Positions 7,401 through 15,116 are shown, numbered from the stretch's first letter. The stretch is DNA of 22,816 bases from CAZRWH01 sp964603905 (GCA_964603905.1 CAZRWH010000022.1:1-22816); one strand, 5' to 3'. Notes: generated by a model not told the origin, from the letters alone. A program made the numbers and translations.

Positions 7401-8168
7401 ATGGAAAAATTTAAAAACTCTAAGCCTGCCCTACTTGCCGCAGTTCTCGCATTAGCCCCATCTTGTGCCCAAGATCCTCCGTGGGAACCGTGCAGAGAAC
7501 CGGTTGTAACTGTTGAACATAATTATGGTGCTTCTCCGACGATAATTGTTGATCATTATCCTGAGAAACCAGATCCTCAACCACCGAAATCTGATGCCTG
7601 CCCAAGAGTAGATACGGAAATACCTATTGCGCCTCTTTCCTCTAACAAGGCTAGGCTATTGATTGGCCCTGAGATGATTGGAGATGAATATTGTGAACTG
7701 CTTATTGAGGGAACTTTTAATGGACCTTATCGCACTCATAAAAAAGTTGAAATCTCGTACCTAGAGCCATCTGTTGCAGGTGAAATCGCCAAAATCGCTA
7801 CCAGTGTTCAATATGTTTTGGATTATCTTGCTGAAAATTTCCGCGAAAAAAATCTTGCATTCAAACTCTCTGCAGAACGAGAGAAATACAGCCCAAGGCA
7901 AATCACAGAGTACCGAGAGTTTCGATATGGAAATGATTTCTTATTCCTAACCGAAATGATTCATTGTGGAGGCGAGCGACTTGAAGCTGTTCATCACACA
8001 AGAACCGACAAAGACGAAACCAGGTTTGTTAGTGAAGTTGACTGGCATGTCTCCTACATAACAAAGCCTACTTCTCCAGATTTTGAGATGCTACAAATGG
8101 GAATGACCGAAATCCCGCACCCGGCGGACTGGCTTTATTTCGACATGTGGGACATGGAATGCAAATAG
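7401..8168 (+). CDS. Secreted or lipid-anchored protein of unknown function
   Basis: 255 residues, stop TAG. The N-terminus (MEKFKNSKPALLAAVLALAPSCAQ) is a signal sequence. The context LAPSC is only a partial lipobox, so either lipidation at Cys22 or cleavage after SCA is possible. A Pro-rich stretch (about 50-68, 'YPEKPDPQPPKSDACPR') follows. The mature part has scattered cysteines (PC, AC, YC, HC, EC), which suggests disulfides outside the cytoplasm. I do not recognise a family or catalytic motif. The gene stands alone, divergent from the NhaD-like gene and 87 bp before the large mosaic gene, which has its own promoter. No Shine-Dalgarno before the start. Confidence 0.75.
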   Translation: MEKFKNSKPALLAAVLALAPSCAQDPPWEPCREPVVTVEHNYGASPTIIVDHYPEKPDPQPPKSDACPRVDTEIPIAPLSSNKARLLIGPEMIGDEYCELLIEGTFNGPYRTHKKVEISYLEPSVAGEIAKIATSVQYVLDYLAENFREKNLAFKLSAEREKYSPRQITEYREFRYGNDFLFLTEMIHCGGERLEAVHHTRTDKDETRFVSEVDWHVSYITKPTSPDFEMLQMGMTEIPHPADWLYFDMWDMECK

Positions 8169-8198
8169 GGTCTCCTTAGTTATGTCGAGCTATAAAAC

Positions 8199-8228
8199 TT
8201 GCTCTTGGTTTCTTAGTGGTGATATTAT
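8199..8228 (+). promoter_or_regulatory. Extended -10 promoter for the propeller/lectin/amidotransferase gene
   Basis: TTGCTC (8199-8204), 18-base spacer, TATTAT (8223-8228) with TGA directly upstream (extended -10). The predicted leader is about 20 nt to the ATG at 8256 and has no Shine-Dalgarno. Confidence 0.5.
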
Positions 8229-8255
8229 GATCCGTAGCATTTAACCCCCAATAAC

Positions 8256-10844
8256 ATGAAAAAGAAAATCGCCTCATTGGCAATCTTCCTTTTGCTGCTT
8301 ACGATTGTACCGACTTCCCTTGCTGCAGAGACTTGGCCTGCAGATAGCGGAACATTAATAGCTACTCGTGGAGACAATATCTCAAGTGGTTATGAACCAA
8401 GTGGAGCCGTTTGGCATGACGGCTTACAAAAACTTGTTATCGTTGGTGATGACGGTGACGTTTCAACAATGGATTACGATGGATCCAATGCCACAACATG
8501 GTCTCCTGGTGGAGATTTGGAGGCTGTGACACTCATCGACCCCACAGATACTCTTGTTTATATTGGACTCGAGAATCCTGATTCTATTTTTGAGTTCGAT
8601 CTTGCCACTGGATCGCTAACTGGGAACTCGTGGGACCTAACCCCTTACATGACCGGCTCAGATAATCTTGGCCTTGAGGCACTCACCTATTCGCAAGGAT
8701 ATTTTTTCGCAGGATTGCAGGAGACAGGAGACGTTTACCAGTTCCAATTGCACTCTGACGGGAGCGTGACGCATGTGGACACAATTGCAGGGCTTTACAC
8801 AGATATTTCAGGTCTTCATTACGACGATGCTACTGATATGTTTTATGCCATTTACGATGGATACAACATAATGGCTACTTTGGACTCTGCTTATAATGTT
8901 ATTGAGTACTCATTCCCTACTTCGGGATCAGAAGAAGGAATTGCGATAGATGGCAACTATATATTCATTGCAGAAGATGCCGGCACAGTATCTCGATATG
9001 AACTACCTTCAACTGAGGAAGAGACGCCTATTGAGGAGGAACCTGCTGAAGAGGAAACTCCTGTTGAGGAAGAAACACCTGTCGAGGAGGAATCCCCTGT
9101 GGAAGAAGAGACTCCAACTGAAGAAGAACCTACTGAGGAGGAAACTCCAACAAACCCTTTTGAAGGATTTGTTGCTCCCGATTTCCAATATGGGGAATTA
9201 CAGTTAAATACAGATTGGACTTCGATTACTTTTGATGAGAGATTCACAAATGTCCCTGTTGTTTTTGCAGAAATCCAAACAGAAAATGGCGCTCAAGATG
9301 TAATGCTAGATATAAAAAGCATTCGAAGGGCAGATTTCCAAATCCGCCTTGAAGAAGATCAAGGTGAGCTTGATGCCTACAATTGGTCTGATGGATGGCA
9401 TTATTATGAGACAGTAAAATGGTTTGCTTTCGACGCGACGCAACTACCTTCTGGATACGGCATGGAAGCTGGCACAGTTAACATTTTCCAAGATGCATAT
9501 GAGGATTGGGCAGAGGTCACATTCTCAGAAACTTTTACAACTACACCTATAGTTTTTGCTCAGGTTCAAACAGAAACAGGTCGTCACACTATTCGTGCAG
9601 ATATTAGCGACGTCACAACCACTGGATTCAAAGTTAAATCAGAAGAAGATATGGGAGCAAATGGAGATGGATGGGATGGACGTCATAATTATGAGGACAT
9701 TGCATACGTTGCATTTGAGCCAACTTTCGACCTAAGTGAATACGGTTTTTTATACGACAGCACATCTGTTGACAGCGACTGGACAACCGTATGTTTCAAT
9801 GCAGATTGTAGTGAGTTTTATGAAGACATTCCTGCCGTAGCTGCAGAGATCCAAACCGAAAACGAATCTGACACTTCTCAACTTGATATTCAAGAAATTA
9901 CAACAAGCAGTTTCCAAATGCGAATAGAAGAGTTTGATGCTGCCGGATGGGACGAAATACACGTCGATGAAACCGTGGGATGGCTTGCTTATGGAACACC
10001 TGCTGAGATTGCAGATAGCAGTGAGCAAACAGCAGAAGAAGCTTCAGCTGAAGAAACGCCTACTGAGGAGGAAACTCCATTCGAAGAAGAGACTCCAACT
10101 GAGGAGGAAGTAGCCCCAGAGGAAGAGGTTGCTACCTATCACAACATTCTTGTTGTAGAAACTTCAAGTACGGGAGTTCCATATATCGTTAGTATTCTTG
10201 AAGATGCAGGACACACTGTAACTTCGATGACAAGTAGTGAGGTTGAGGCTGCTGGAAGCCTTTCAACTACGGACTATGACCTTGTGGTTTATCCTGGAGG
10301 TGAAGATGCCGCTTTGGTTGATGGTCTTAACACTAACCTTCAATCGATTTTCCAATCGTATGTATCTAGTGGAGGTGGCTTTATTGGTATCTGTGGAGGT
10401 GCAATTGCAGGAAGTGAATCTGTACATGCTTACGCTTCGATTTATGGATACACATACGAACAAACTGCAAATATGTTTGGAGTTGGGATGGGTGTGACTG
10501 CAGATTATGATCTTGATTGGACAGACTATATCGGAAACAGTTTTGTTCCTGATTTTGAAATCACATCTGAGCATGAAATCCTTGATGGTGCTTATGTTGC
10601 CGGCGACATGCTGGGGATTACTTATGCAGGAGGACCTGTGTTCGACGTTGACTCTGACGTAACAGTTATTGCAACTTATACTGTCGATCTTGACAGTGCT
10701 ACTGGCTATAGCTCGAATGGAGGCGCTGCTATCGTCGAAACAACTTACGGTGATGGAAGCGTAATATTGTTTGGGCCGCACCCGGAATTTAGATCAGACA
10801 CATATTTCCTTCTTGAAAACGCGGCTGATTACGTGGCTAATTAA
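8256..10844 (+). CDS. Large secreted mosaic: beta-propeller, three H-type-lectin-like repeats, class I glutamine-amidotransferase-like (BPL_N/ThuA-like) domain
   Basis: 862 residues. Signal peptide 1-24. Residues about 30-250 look like a beta-propeller of the SdiA-regulated/esterase-like kind, with blades such as 'PSGAVWHDGLQKLVIVGDDG', 'LEAVTLIDPTDTLVYIGL', 'LEALTYSQGYFFAGL' and 'EEGIAIDGNYIFIAED'. A Glu/Thr/Pro repeat linker (253-299) follows. Three repeats (about 306-400, 406-490, 495-585) carry 'F..VPVVFAEIQTENG', 'F..TPIVFAQVQTETG' and 'IPAVAAEIQTEN' with a WF/W.AF..-type end, like H-type lectin domains. A second linker (592-625) leads to a GATase-1-like domain. That domain has 'VYPGGEDAALVDGLN', a nucleophile elbow GICGGA (Cys713) and GPHPEF (His842, Glu844), closest to BPL_N proteins. 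The triad appears complete. Role outside the cell unknown; sugar binding is plausible from the lectin repeats. No SLH domain or lipobox, so anchoring is not explained. Confidence 0.75.
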   Translation: MKKKIASLAIFLLLLTIVPTSLAAETWPADSGTLIATRGDNISSGYEPSGAVWHDGLQKLVIVGDDGDVSTMDYDGSNATTWSPGGDLEAVTLIDPTDTLVYIGLENPDSIFEFDLATGSLTGNSWDLTPYMTGSDNLGLEALTYSQGYFFAGLQETGDVYQFQLHSDGSVTHVDTIAGLYTDISGLHYDDATDMFYAIYDGYNIMATLDSAYNVIEYSFPTSGSEEGIAIDGNYIFIAEDAGTVSRYELPSTEEETPIEEEPAEEETPVEEETPVEEESPVEEETPTEEEPTEEETPTNPFEGFVAPDFQYGELQLNTDWTSITFDERFTNVPVVFAEIQTENGAQDVMLDIKSIRRADFQIRLEEDQGELDAYNWSDGWHYYETVKWFAFDATQLPSGYGMEAGTVNIFQDAYEDWAEVTFSETFTTTPIVFAQVQTETGRHTIRADISDVTTTGFKVKSEEDMGANGDGWDGRHNYEDIAYVAFEPTFDLSEYGFLYDSTSVDSDWTTVCFNADCSEFYEDIPAVAAEIQTENESDTSQLDIQEITTSSFQMRIEEFDAAGWDEIHVDETVGWLAYGTPAEIADSSEQTAEEASAEETPTEEETPFEEETPTEEEVAPEEEVATYHNILVVETSSTGVPYIVSILEDAGHTVTSMTSSEVEAAGSLSTTDYDLVVYPGGEDAALVDGLNTNLQSIFQSYVSSGGGFIGICGGAIAGSESVHAYASIYGYTYEQTANMFGVGMGVTADYDLDWTDYIGNSFVPDFEITSEHEILDGAYVAGDMLGITYAGGPVFDVDSDVTVIATYTVDLDSATGYSSNGGAAIVETTYGDGSVILFGPHPEFRSDTYFLLENAADYVAN
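9012..9153 (+). repeat. Glu-Glu-Glu-Thr-Pro repeat linker, first
   Basis: About eight degenerate 15-18-nt units encoding EEETP(V/I/T), EEEP and EEESP variants separate the propeller from the lectin-like repeats. Such linkers are flexible and prone to slippage; similar DNA probably caused the N gaps in other surface genes of the window. Confidence 0.8.
10029..10130 (+). repeat. Glu-Glu-Glu-Thr-Pro repeat linker, second
   Basis: A shorter copy of the same kind of linker (AEETPTEEETPFEEETPTEEE) separates the third lectin-like repeat from the amidotransferase-like domain. Confidence 0.8.
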
Positions 10845-10852
10845 AGCCTGTT

Positions 10853-11548
10853 TTAATCATACAAAAACCTGAGCCCTAATCCTTCGGTATTAGGGTTTGG
10901 TTTTGCGGAAGCTTGTTTGTCGTCTATAACCTCTTTCATCAATTCTGAGCCCTCTGCGTGACCAAGTCCTACAACATGAGCAAGTTCGTGGCTTAGTACG
11001 TATTCAAAGAATCCAGGCTCAAGTACTTCGGCGCAGTAATCCTCGATATATCCGTCGTAAACCATGACGAAACTGCTTAGTATTTCACCTCGTTGACGAA
11101 CGCTATTTGCCGTTAATGCTTTTGCATTTTCTTTTCCTGCTTGCCTTTCAATCTCATCTATAGTCGCCGCCACAAAAATCACATCACCATATGAAACACC
11201 ATTTGATCCCCAGCTCCACATTGGCAGATTGGCTGGATCGTATGTTGTATCCGCATGTCCATCGTAATGATCTGGCACAAAAACTGGACCCTCTGGGGGC
11301 ATAATCTCGTTCCACTCTGGCTCTATTTCGTCAAGCAATCTCGCTATCTTTTTTCTACATTCCTCTCCACCTGGTATATCGCCTACATAAGTTCGTAATC
11401 TTGCATGGTCTCTCCAATGCATGGTCTCGCCGTTGTCATTTTTCATAGTACTCCACCGGTCGTCCTTAAGCAGTGATTCCGAGCAATTCGTCAAACACGC
11501 CCCAAAAGCCAACACTCCAATTGCTCCAATTTTTTGGGGTCTGTTCAT
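10853..11548 (-). CDS. Matrixin-like (metzincin) metallopeptidase, secreted, probable lipoprotein; downstream paralogue
   Basis: 231 residues. The zinc site HELAHVVGLGH (187-197) is the complete metzincin HExxHxxGxxH, and Met204 in 'SELMKE' fits the Met-turn, so an active peptidase of the matrixin/M10 type is likely. The N-terminus is a signal sequence with Cys18 and Cys22; neither has a perfect lipobox (FGAC, LTNC), but the paralogue upstream has a perfect one. The gene begins 6 bp after that paralogue's stop, so the two form an operon. They share 'IPGGEECRKKI..LLD..E..W' against 'VPGGEVCRQQI..LLDRVEKDW', and 'EDYCAE' against 'VDYCNG'. The C-terminal codons also hold a terminator hairpin for the convergent gene, whose stop lies only 8 bp away. 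Likely substrate: extracellular or surface proteins, not known. Confidence 0.85.
   Translation of the reverse strand: MNRPQKIGAIGVLAFGACLTNCSESLLKDDRWSTMKNDNGETMHWRDHARLRTYVGDIPGGEECRKKIARLLDEIEPEWNEIMPPEGPVFVPDHYDGHADTTYDPANLPMWSWGSNGVSYGDVIFVAATIDEIERQAGKENAKALTANSVRQRGEILSSFVMVYDGYIEDYCAEVLEPGFFEYVLSHELAHVVGLGHAEGSELMKEVIDDKQASAKPNPNTEGLGLRFLYD
10874..10904 (+). terminator. Rho-independent terminator of the mosaic gene, inside the opposing coding region
   Basis: Stem CCCTAAT/ATTAGGG with an inner C-TTCG-G tetraloop, then TTTGGTTTT. It faces plus-strand transcription 30 bp after the mosaic gene's stop, and lies within the last codons of the minus-strand metallopeptidase. The other orientation has no good T-run directly after the stem. 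Confidence 0.6.
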
Positions 11549-11554
11549 TTCTTT

Positions 11555-12223
11555 CTATTCGTAAATTTTACTAATTCCTAATCCATCTGTATGAAGATCT
11601 GGTATCTCAATATTACTACCTCTTTTTGTTCTAGGCTTCATAACTTTTGAACCTTTTGCATGTCCAAGCCCAACAACGTGTCCAAGTTCGTGGTACATCA
11701 GATGCTCTAACGTTCCATCGCTATCACCATTGCAATAATCAACGATATCTTCTTCTGCAAAAACGACGTATCCTCCTGTAATTTCGGTTCCTGAGTTAGC
11801 GTAGTTAAAAAATGCCCCTGTCCCATCCCCTGCTGCATACCAAATTTCACATCTTGTGCCTGCGAAAATCACAACCTCTCCATATTTAACATCGACACCC
11901 ATTCCCCACATCGGACCACCCTGCCTTGTGTGAAAATCTTGGGCCTTGTATCTCTCTTCATGATCAGATACAAATCTTGGACTATTAGGTGATCCTACGA
12001 GATCCCAATCTTTTTCTACACGGTCTAGTAGTTCCAAAATTTGTTGCCTGCAAACTTCTCCACCTGGGACACTTGCCAGATGCGTTTCGATTTGTGCGTC
12101 ATTTTGCCATCTCAAAATTTCTCCAGTTTCTTCGTGACTCAGATAATTCCATGGCTTGTAATCCTCTGGGGAATCGCAACCTATTAGGCATGTTGCCAGT
12201 CCTGCTGTGGCTAGTTTTTTCAT
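11555..12223 (-). CDS. Matrixin-like (metzincin) metallopeptidase lipoprotein; upstream paralogue
   Basis: 222 residues. The N-terminus MKKLATAGLATCLIGC has a canonical lipobox LIGC (Cys16), so the protein is predicted to be lipidated and held on the outside of the cytoplasmic membrane. The zinc motif HELGHVVGLGH (178-188) and Met195 in 'SKVMKP' are those of metzincins; matrixin-like proteins of bacteria have this compact layout. Four more cysteines lie at about 58, 125, 164 and in the signal. It is the first gene of a two-gene operon with its paralogue (6-bp spacing), probably a tandem duplication that has since diverged strongly. A near-consensus promoter lies upstream, just behind the tRNA-Arg gene. 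Stop TAG. Confidence 0.88.
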   Translation of the reverse strand: MKKLATAGLATCLIGCDSPEDYKPWNYLSHEETGEILRWQNDAQIETHLASVPGGEVCRQQILELLDRVEKDWDLVGSPNSPRFVSDHEERYKAQDFHTRQGGPMWGMGVDVKYGEVVIFAGTRCEIWYAAGDGTGAFFNYANSGTEITGGYVVFAEEDIVDYCNGDSDGTLEHLMYHELGHVVGLGHAKGSKVMKPRTKRGSNIEIPDLHTDGLGISKIYE

Positions 12224-12251
12224 GGTTTTTTATATCAAAAAACAAGAAAGC

Positions 12252-12280
12252 ATTTAACCATATAAAGGCCAGGGTGTCAA
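12252..12280 (-). promoter_or_regulatory. Promoter of the metallopeptidase operon
   Basis: On the minus strand TTGACA (complement of 12275-12280), 17-base spacer, TTAAAT (complement of 12252-12257). The predicted leader is about 20 nt to the ATG at 12223 and has no Shine-Dalgarno. The -35 box lies 12 bp downstream of the tRNA-Arg 3' end, and no terminator separates them, so read-through from the tRNA is also possible. Confidence 0.6.
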
Positions 12281-12292
12281 CCTGTAAGTCTG

Positions 12293-12368
12293 TGGTACCC
12301 GCGGCAAGAATCGAACTTGCGACCTTAAGCTTAGAAGGCTTCTGCTCTATCCACTGAGCTACGCGGGC
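12293..12368 (-). tRNA. tRNA-Arg (anticodon UCU), with encoded CCA
   Basis: A 76-nt cloverleaf on the minus strand: acceptor GCCCGCG/CGCGGGT (G1-U72 wobble), D-arm GCTC/GAGC, anticodon arm GAAGC-CTTCTAA-GCTTA with anticodon TCT, five-base variable loop, T-arm GCAAG-TTCGATT-CTTGC, discriminator A and encoded CCA. It reads AGA codons. Position 27-43 would be a G-A mismatch at the top of the anticodon stem, which is unusual but tolerable. It sits 1 bp from an assembly gap. Confidence 0.95.
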
Positions 12369-12369
12369 A

Positions 12370-12469
12370 NNNNNNNNNNNNNNNNNNNNNNNNNNNNNNN
12401 NNNNNNNNNNNNNNNNNNNNNNNNNNNNNNNNNNNNNNNNNNNNNNNNNNNNNNNNNNNNNNNNNNNNN
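12370..12469. other. Assembly gap, 100 Ns, between tRNA-Arg and a truncated gene
   Basis: A run of exactly 100 Ns of unknown true length. It removes the 3' end of the charged unknown gene and any sequence upstream of the tRNA. Confidence 0.95.
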
Positions 12470-13270
12470 ACTACAATCCCCCAAAGATGCTTGCGCCACC
12501 CTTAGATCATAATCGTCGCGCATTTCTTCTGTTGGCTTCCAAGTTCCATCCAAAATTTTGCCATATGTCTCTGTGGCAAGACGTTGACTGACTTTGGCCA
12601 AACCTTTTATATATTCATCTACCGGCATTCCCAAATACATCTCTGCATACTGTAATCTCCCTTCTCTAATTGCATCATGGTCATCCGAGAACAAAGCCTC
12701 CCTGCTCCTCGCCAGCCTTTTTTTAACCAGCCTCGAAGATGCCGCGCGCACCAAAGCTCTACGCCTTGCCGCTTCTTCTGGGTCTATCTCCTCTGTTATA
12801 TCGTCTTCAAAAAGCGCTGCTTCTCTCCTTGCGGCCCTTTCTTTAACAAGAGCTTTCGCCCCATCATCATCGTCATCGATACTGGTAAGCTTATCAAAGA
12901 GCTGACGATCAGCCGGGTCAGTCATGTCTAGAACCTCACACAACCACGGAGTTCCTTCTCCCATCAACCACGGACGTCCGCTTCTGTGCCTTTCAGGATC
13001 AGCAAAACGTCTGTACCTCCTCATGACACCTGTGGGATCTACTGAATCATCTGGCATCCTATCTCTTCGACTTGCAATCAACCTTCCTAGAATATCCTGC
13101 GGCAATACTCCACCCGGCTCCTCGCCTTCATCAACGTATGGATTATCCTCCGGCCCTTGCGTCATCAACGCTTCATCATCATCACCCATCATTTCCTCCC
13201 ACCTTTCATCTGCGTTCGCCTCAAGATCCGCCTTAATTATCGCGTCTGCTGTCCCTTTTGGTAGTGGCAT
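12470..13270 (-). CDS. Highly charged cytoplasmic protein of unknown function, 3' end lost in gap
   Basis: The 267 residues visible start MPLPKGTADAIIKADLEANADERW; the C-terminus runs into the gap. There is no signal peptide or membrane segment. It is rich in Arg, Asp, Glu and Ala, with helical charged segments ('EEAARRRALVRAASSRLVKKRLARSREALF') and a run of five Asp in 'TSIDDDDDGAKAL'. No enzyme motif or known family was recognised. The start lies 17 bp after the stop of the CPBP protease gene on the same strand, so the two are probably cotranscribed. No Shine-Dalgarno precedes the ATG although it is an internal operon gene; the spacer is T/A-rich. Confidence 0.7.
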
Positions 13271-13287
13271 GTTTATTTTTTTAAAAA

Positions 13288-13998
13288 CTACATCGCTAGT
13301 ACTTCAAAGCTTGTAAAAGCATAATATTCCAACCCAAGAGCTAGAACATTATTAATTATATGGAAAACTAGCCCCGGATAAATGCTTTTTGTCTTATAAA
13401 ACATCCAGTTCATAACCATCCCCAGAATAAACAGGGGCATAAAGCTTGCAAATTCGAAGTGCAGACCTGCGAAAATTGTTGCAGAAACTACAAATGCAAT
13501 CCAAGCTGGCCACCTTTCGCTCATAGTTTTGAAAACAAATCCACGGAATAATATCTCCTCTATTAACGGTGCTACAAGAACCATAATTAACACAGTAACC
13601 CCGGCCACTAGAGCCTCACCTCCCAGAAGGGGTATGTGCGATTCCTGCTGTGCAAATCCAGGCAACTCGACGTTGAACCTCATAGATATCGTCATGACCG
13701 TCAACATCACTGCAAAATAGATCACATAACCTAGAGCTGCGTATTTGAGAATTGATTTGATTGATATTTTTACAAATCCAAAATCTTCCCAATCAACATT
13801 TTTCTTAAGGATTATCAATGCGGCCAACGGAATCATAAAAACCAATGTCTGGATCGCATAAAAGAATACGAAAAGCGCCCCGGTAATATCTGCTTCTTCA
13901 ACTCCGGCAAAAAAAGGCATGTTTCCAATGGCCAGATTAGCTATGGCTGCCAACAGGAATGTCCCGGAAAAAACTGCAAGTATGTCTGATATCTTCAT
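13288..13998 (-). CDS. CPBP family intramembrane metalloprotease (CAAX/Rce1-like)
   Basis: 236 residues from MKISDILAVF. Several membrane helices are seen (about 7-26, 40-63, 84-106, 128-146, 165-182, 186-200, 208-225). The family motifs are present in order: EExxxR as E147-E148-ILF-R152, FxxxH as F176-AGL-H180, and HxxxN as H213-IIN-N217. These residues form the metal-binding site inside the membrane. Bacterial CPBP proteases act in bacteriocin immunity, processing of membrane proteins and other roles; the substrate here is unknown. The frame is open further upstream, but that part would run into ruvB on the other strand and looks non-protein-like, so I take the ATG at 13998. A TAAAAT -10 box sits so close that the mRNA may be nearly leaderless. 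Stop TAG; the next gene follows after 17 bp. Confidence 0.88.
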   Translation of the reverse strand: MKISDILAVFSGTFLLAAIANLAIGNMPFFAGVEEADITGALFVFFYAIQTLVFMIPLAALIILKKNVDWEDFGFVKISIKSILKYAALGYVIYFAVMLTVMTISMRFNVELPGFAQQESHIPLLGGEALVAGVTVLIMVLVAPLIEEILFRGFVFKTMSERWPAWIAFVVSATIFAGLHFEFASFMPLFILGMVMNWMFYKTKSIYPGLVFHIINNVLALGLEYYAFTSFEVLAM

Positions 13999-14003
13999 TG
14001 GCT

Positions 14004-14031
14004 TTGATTTTACACACTTTTGCGGTATTTT
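14004..14031. promoter_or_regulatory. Compact divergent promoters between CPBP protease gene and ruvB
   Basis: Only 43 bp separate the two start codons. Plus strand: TTGATT (14004-14009), 16-base spacer, TATTTT (14026-14031), giving a leader of about 4 nt to ruvB. Minus strand: TAAAAT (complement of 14007-14012), with a weak TTTCAA -35 (near 14031-14036), giving a leader of about 2 nt to the protease gene. The elements interlock, so both transcripts may be leaderless. Confidence 0.45.
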
Positions 14032-14041
14032 TGAAATCGAT

Positions 14042-15091
14042 ATGGCTATAGTTTCAAAAGCACATAAAGAAGATACCCAACGAGTTGTCGCACCTGCCCA
14101 AGTTGGCAACGGCAACGAACAGGAGAATTCTCTGCGTCCTACTGCGATGTCTGAGTACGTCGGGCAACGCGATGTTAAGAAGAATTTGTCTGTGTTTATT
14201 GAGGCTGCCAAGAAACGTGGTGACGCTCTTGAACACGTCCTTCTGCATGGCCCTCCAGGTCTTGGGAAGACAACTTTGGCCAATATTTTGGCCCGAGAGA
14301 TGAACGTTAATATCAAAACAACCGCAGGCCCTGCTCTTGAAAAGCAAGGAGACCTAGCCGCTATCCTTACTAATCTCAAGGAGAACGATGTTCTTTTTAT
14401 TGATGAGATTCATCGTCTCAAAGCTCCGATTGAAGAGATTTTGTATAGCGCGATGGAAGATTTTTGCCTTGATATTGTTATTGGAAAAGGCCCTGCTGCT
14501 CGATCGATGAGACTTGGTTTACCTAGGTTTACATTGATTGGAGCAACAACTAAGCTCAGCATGATCTCTTCTCCTTTGAGAGACCGTTTTGGGAACCTTA
14601 TTAAGCTTGAGTTCTATGATCTTCCTGAGATTGAGGATATTATCATGAGATCTGCAGGCATTTTTGGACTTGGAATTGAGTCTGCTGCAGCTCGCAGGCT
14701 TGCTCAATCTTCTAGACGAACACCTAGGATTGCGAACAGATTGCTCAAGAGGGTTCGAGACTTTTCTACTGTTTATAGCGAAGGCGAAACCATCGGGCTA
14801 CCTATAGTTGAAAAAGCCCTCTCTTCTCTTGGAGTAGATGAACTTGGACTAGATAGCACTGACAGACAGATACTGCATACGATCGCTGACAAATTTTCGG
14901 GTGGACCTGTTGGTCTAAGTACCGTTGCTGCCGCTACAAACGAGGAGCAAAACACTATCGAAGATATTTACGAACCTTACCTATTACAACTTGGTTTCCT
15001 AGAACGAACTCCGCGTGGCCGAATGATCACAGAACGTGCTTATCGCCATATTGGACTTGAAGTTCCTGGAGATCGAGCTACACTTTTGTAA
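14042..15091 (+). CDS. ruvB: Holliday junction branch migration DNA helicase RuvB
   Basis: 349 residues, close to the usual 330-350. RuvB forms hexameric rings on both sides of RuvA at Holliday junctions and drives branch migration in recombinational repair, in the cytoplasm. Seen: RPTAMSEYVGQ near 32-42, Walker A GPPGLGKTT (70-78), Walker B 'DVLFIDEIHRL', sensor 1 'TLIGATT', arginine finger region 'SPLRDRFG', then the lid and the winged-helix C-terminus ending 'RTPRGRMITERAYRHIGLE'. The N-terminus is about 20 residues longer than in many RuvB proteins. An open frame exists upstream to 13919, but those codons overlap the divergent protease gene, and the alignment to the family begins after 14042. 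ruvA and ruvC are not in the window. The lipoprotein gene follows after 25 bp. Confidence 0.97.
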   Translation: MAIVSKAHKEDTQRVVAPAQVGNGNEQENSLRPTAMSEYVGQRDVKKNLSVFIEAAKKRGDALEHVLLHGPPGLGKTTLANILAREMNVNIKTTAGPALEKQGDLAAILTNLKENDVLFIDEIHRLKAPIEEILYSAMEDFCLDIVIGKGPAARSMRLGLPRFTLIGATTKLSMISSPLRDRFGNLIKLEFYDLPEIEDIIMRSAGIFGLGIESAAARRLAQSSRRTPRIANRLLKRVRDFSTVYSEGETIGLPIVEKALSSLGVDELGLDSTDRQILHTIADKFSGGPVGLSTVAAATNEEQNTIEDIYEPYLLQLGFLERTPRGRMITERAYRHIGLEVPGDRATLL

Positions 15092-15116
15092 AATAAAATT
15101 TTAATTTAATACTCAC

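Noticed and set aside
8957..9247. Minus-strand Ser/Gly/Val repeat protein
   Set aside because: It is the antisense reading of the Glu-Thr-Pro linker; low-complexity mirror frames of this sort are expected there.
10263..10781. 172-codon minus-strand frame
   Set aside because: Antisense to the conserved amidotransferase-like domain; no recognisable domain.
11989..12357. Plus-strand open frame of 122 codons ending in PAARIELATLSLEGF
   Set aside because: It is antisense to the metallopeptidase and its last part is the reverse complement of tRNA-Arg, a well-known source of false proteins.
13919..14041. Earlier start for ruvB
   Set aside because: It would overlap the protease gene, adds residues unlike RuvB, and the likely promoter lies after it.
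13999..14379. Upstream extension of the CPBP protease frame
   Set aside because: It lies antisense to conserved ruvB codons, has no membrane-protein character, and the family match begins at MKISD.
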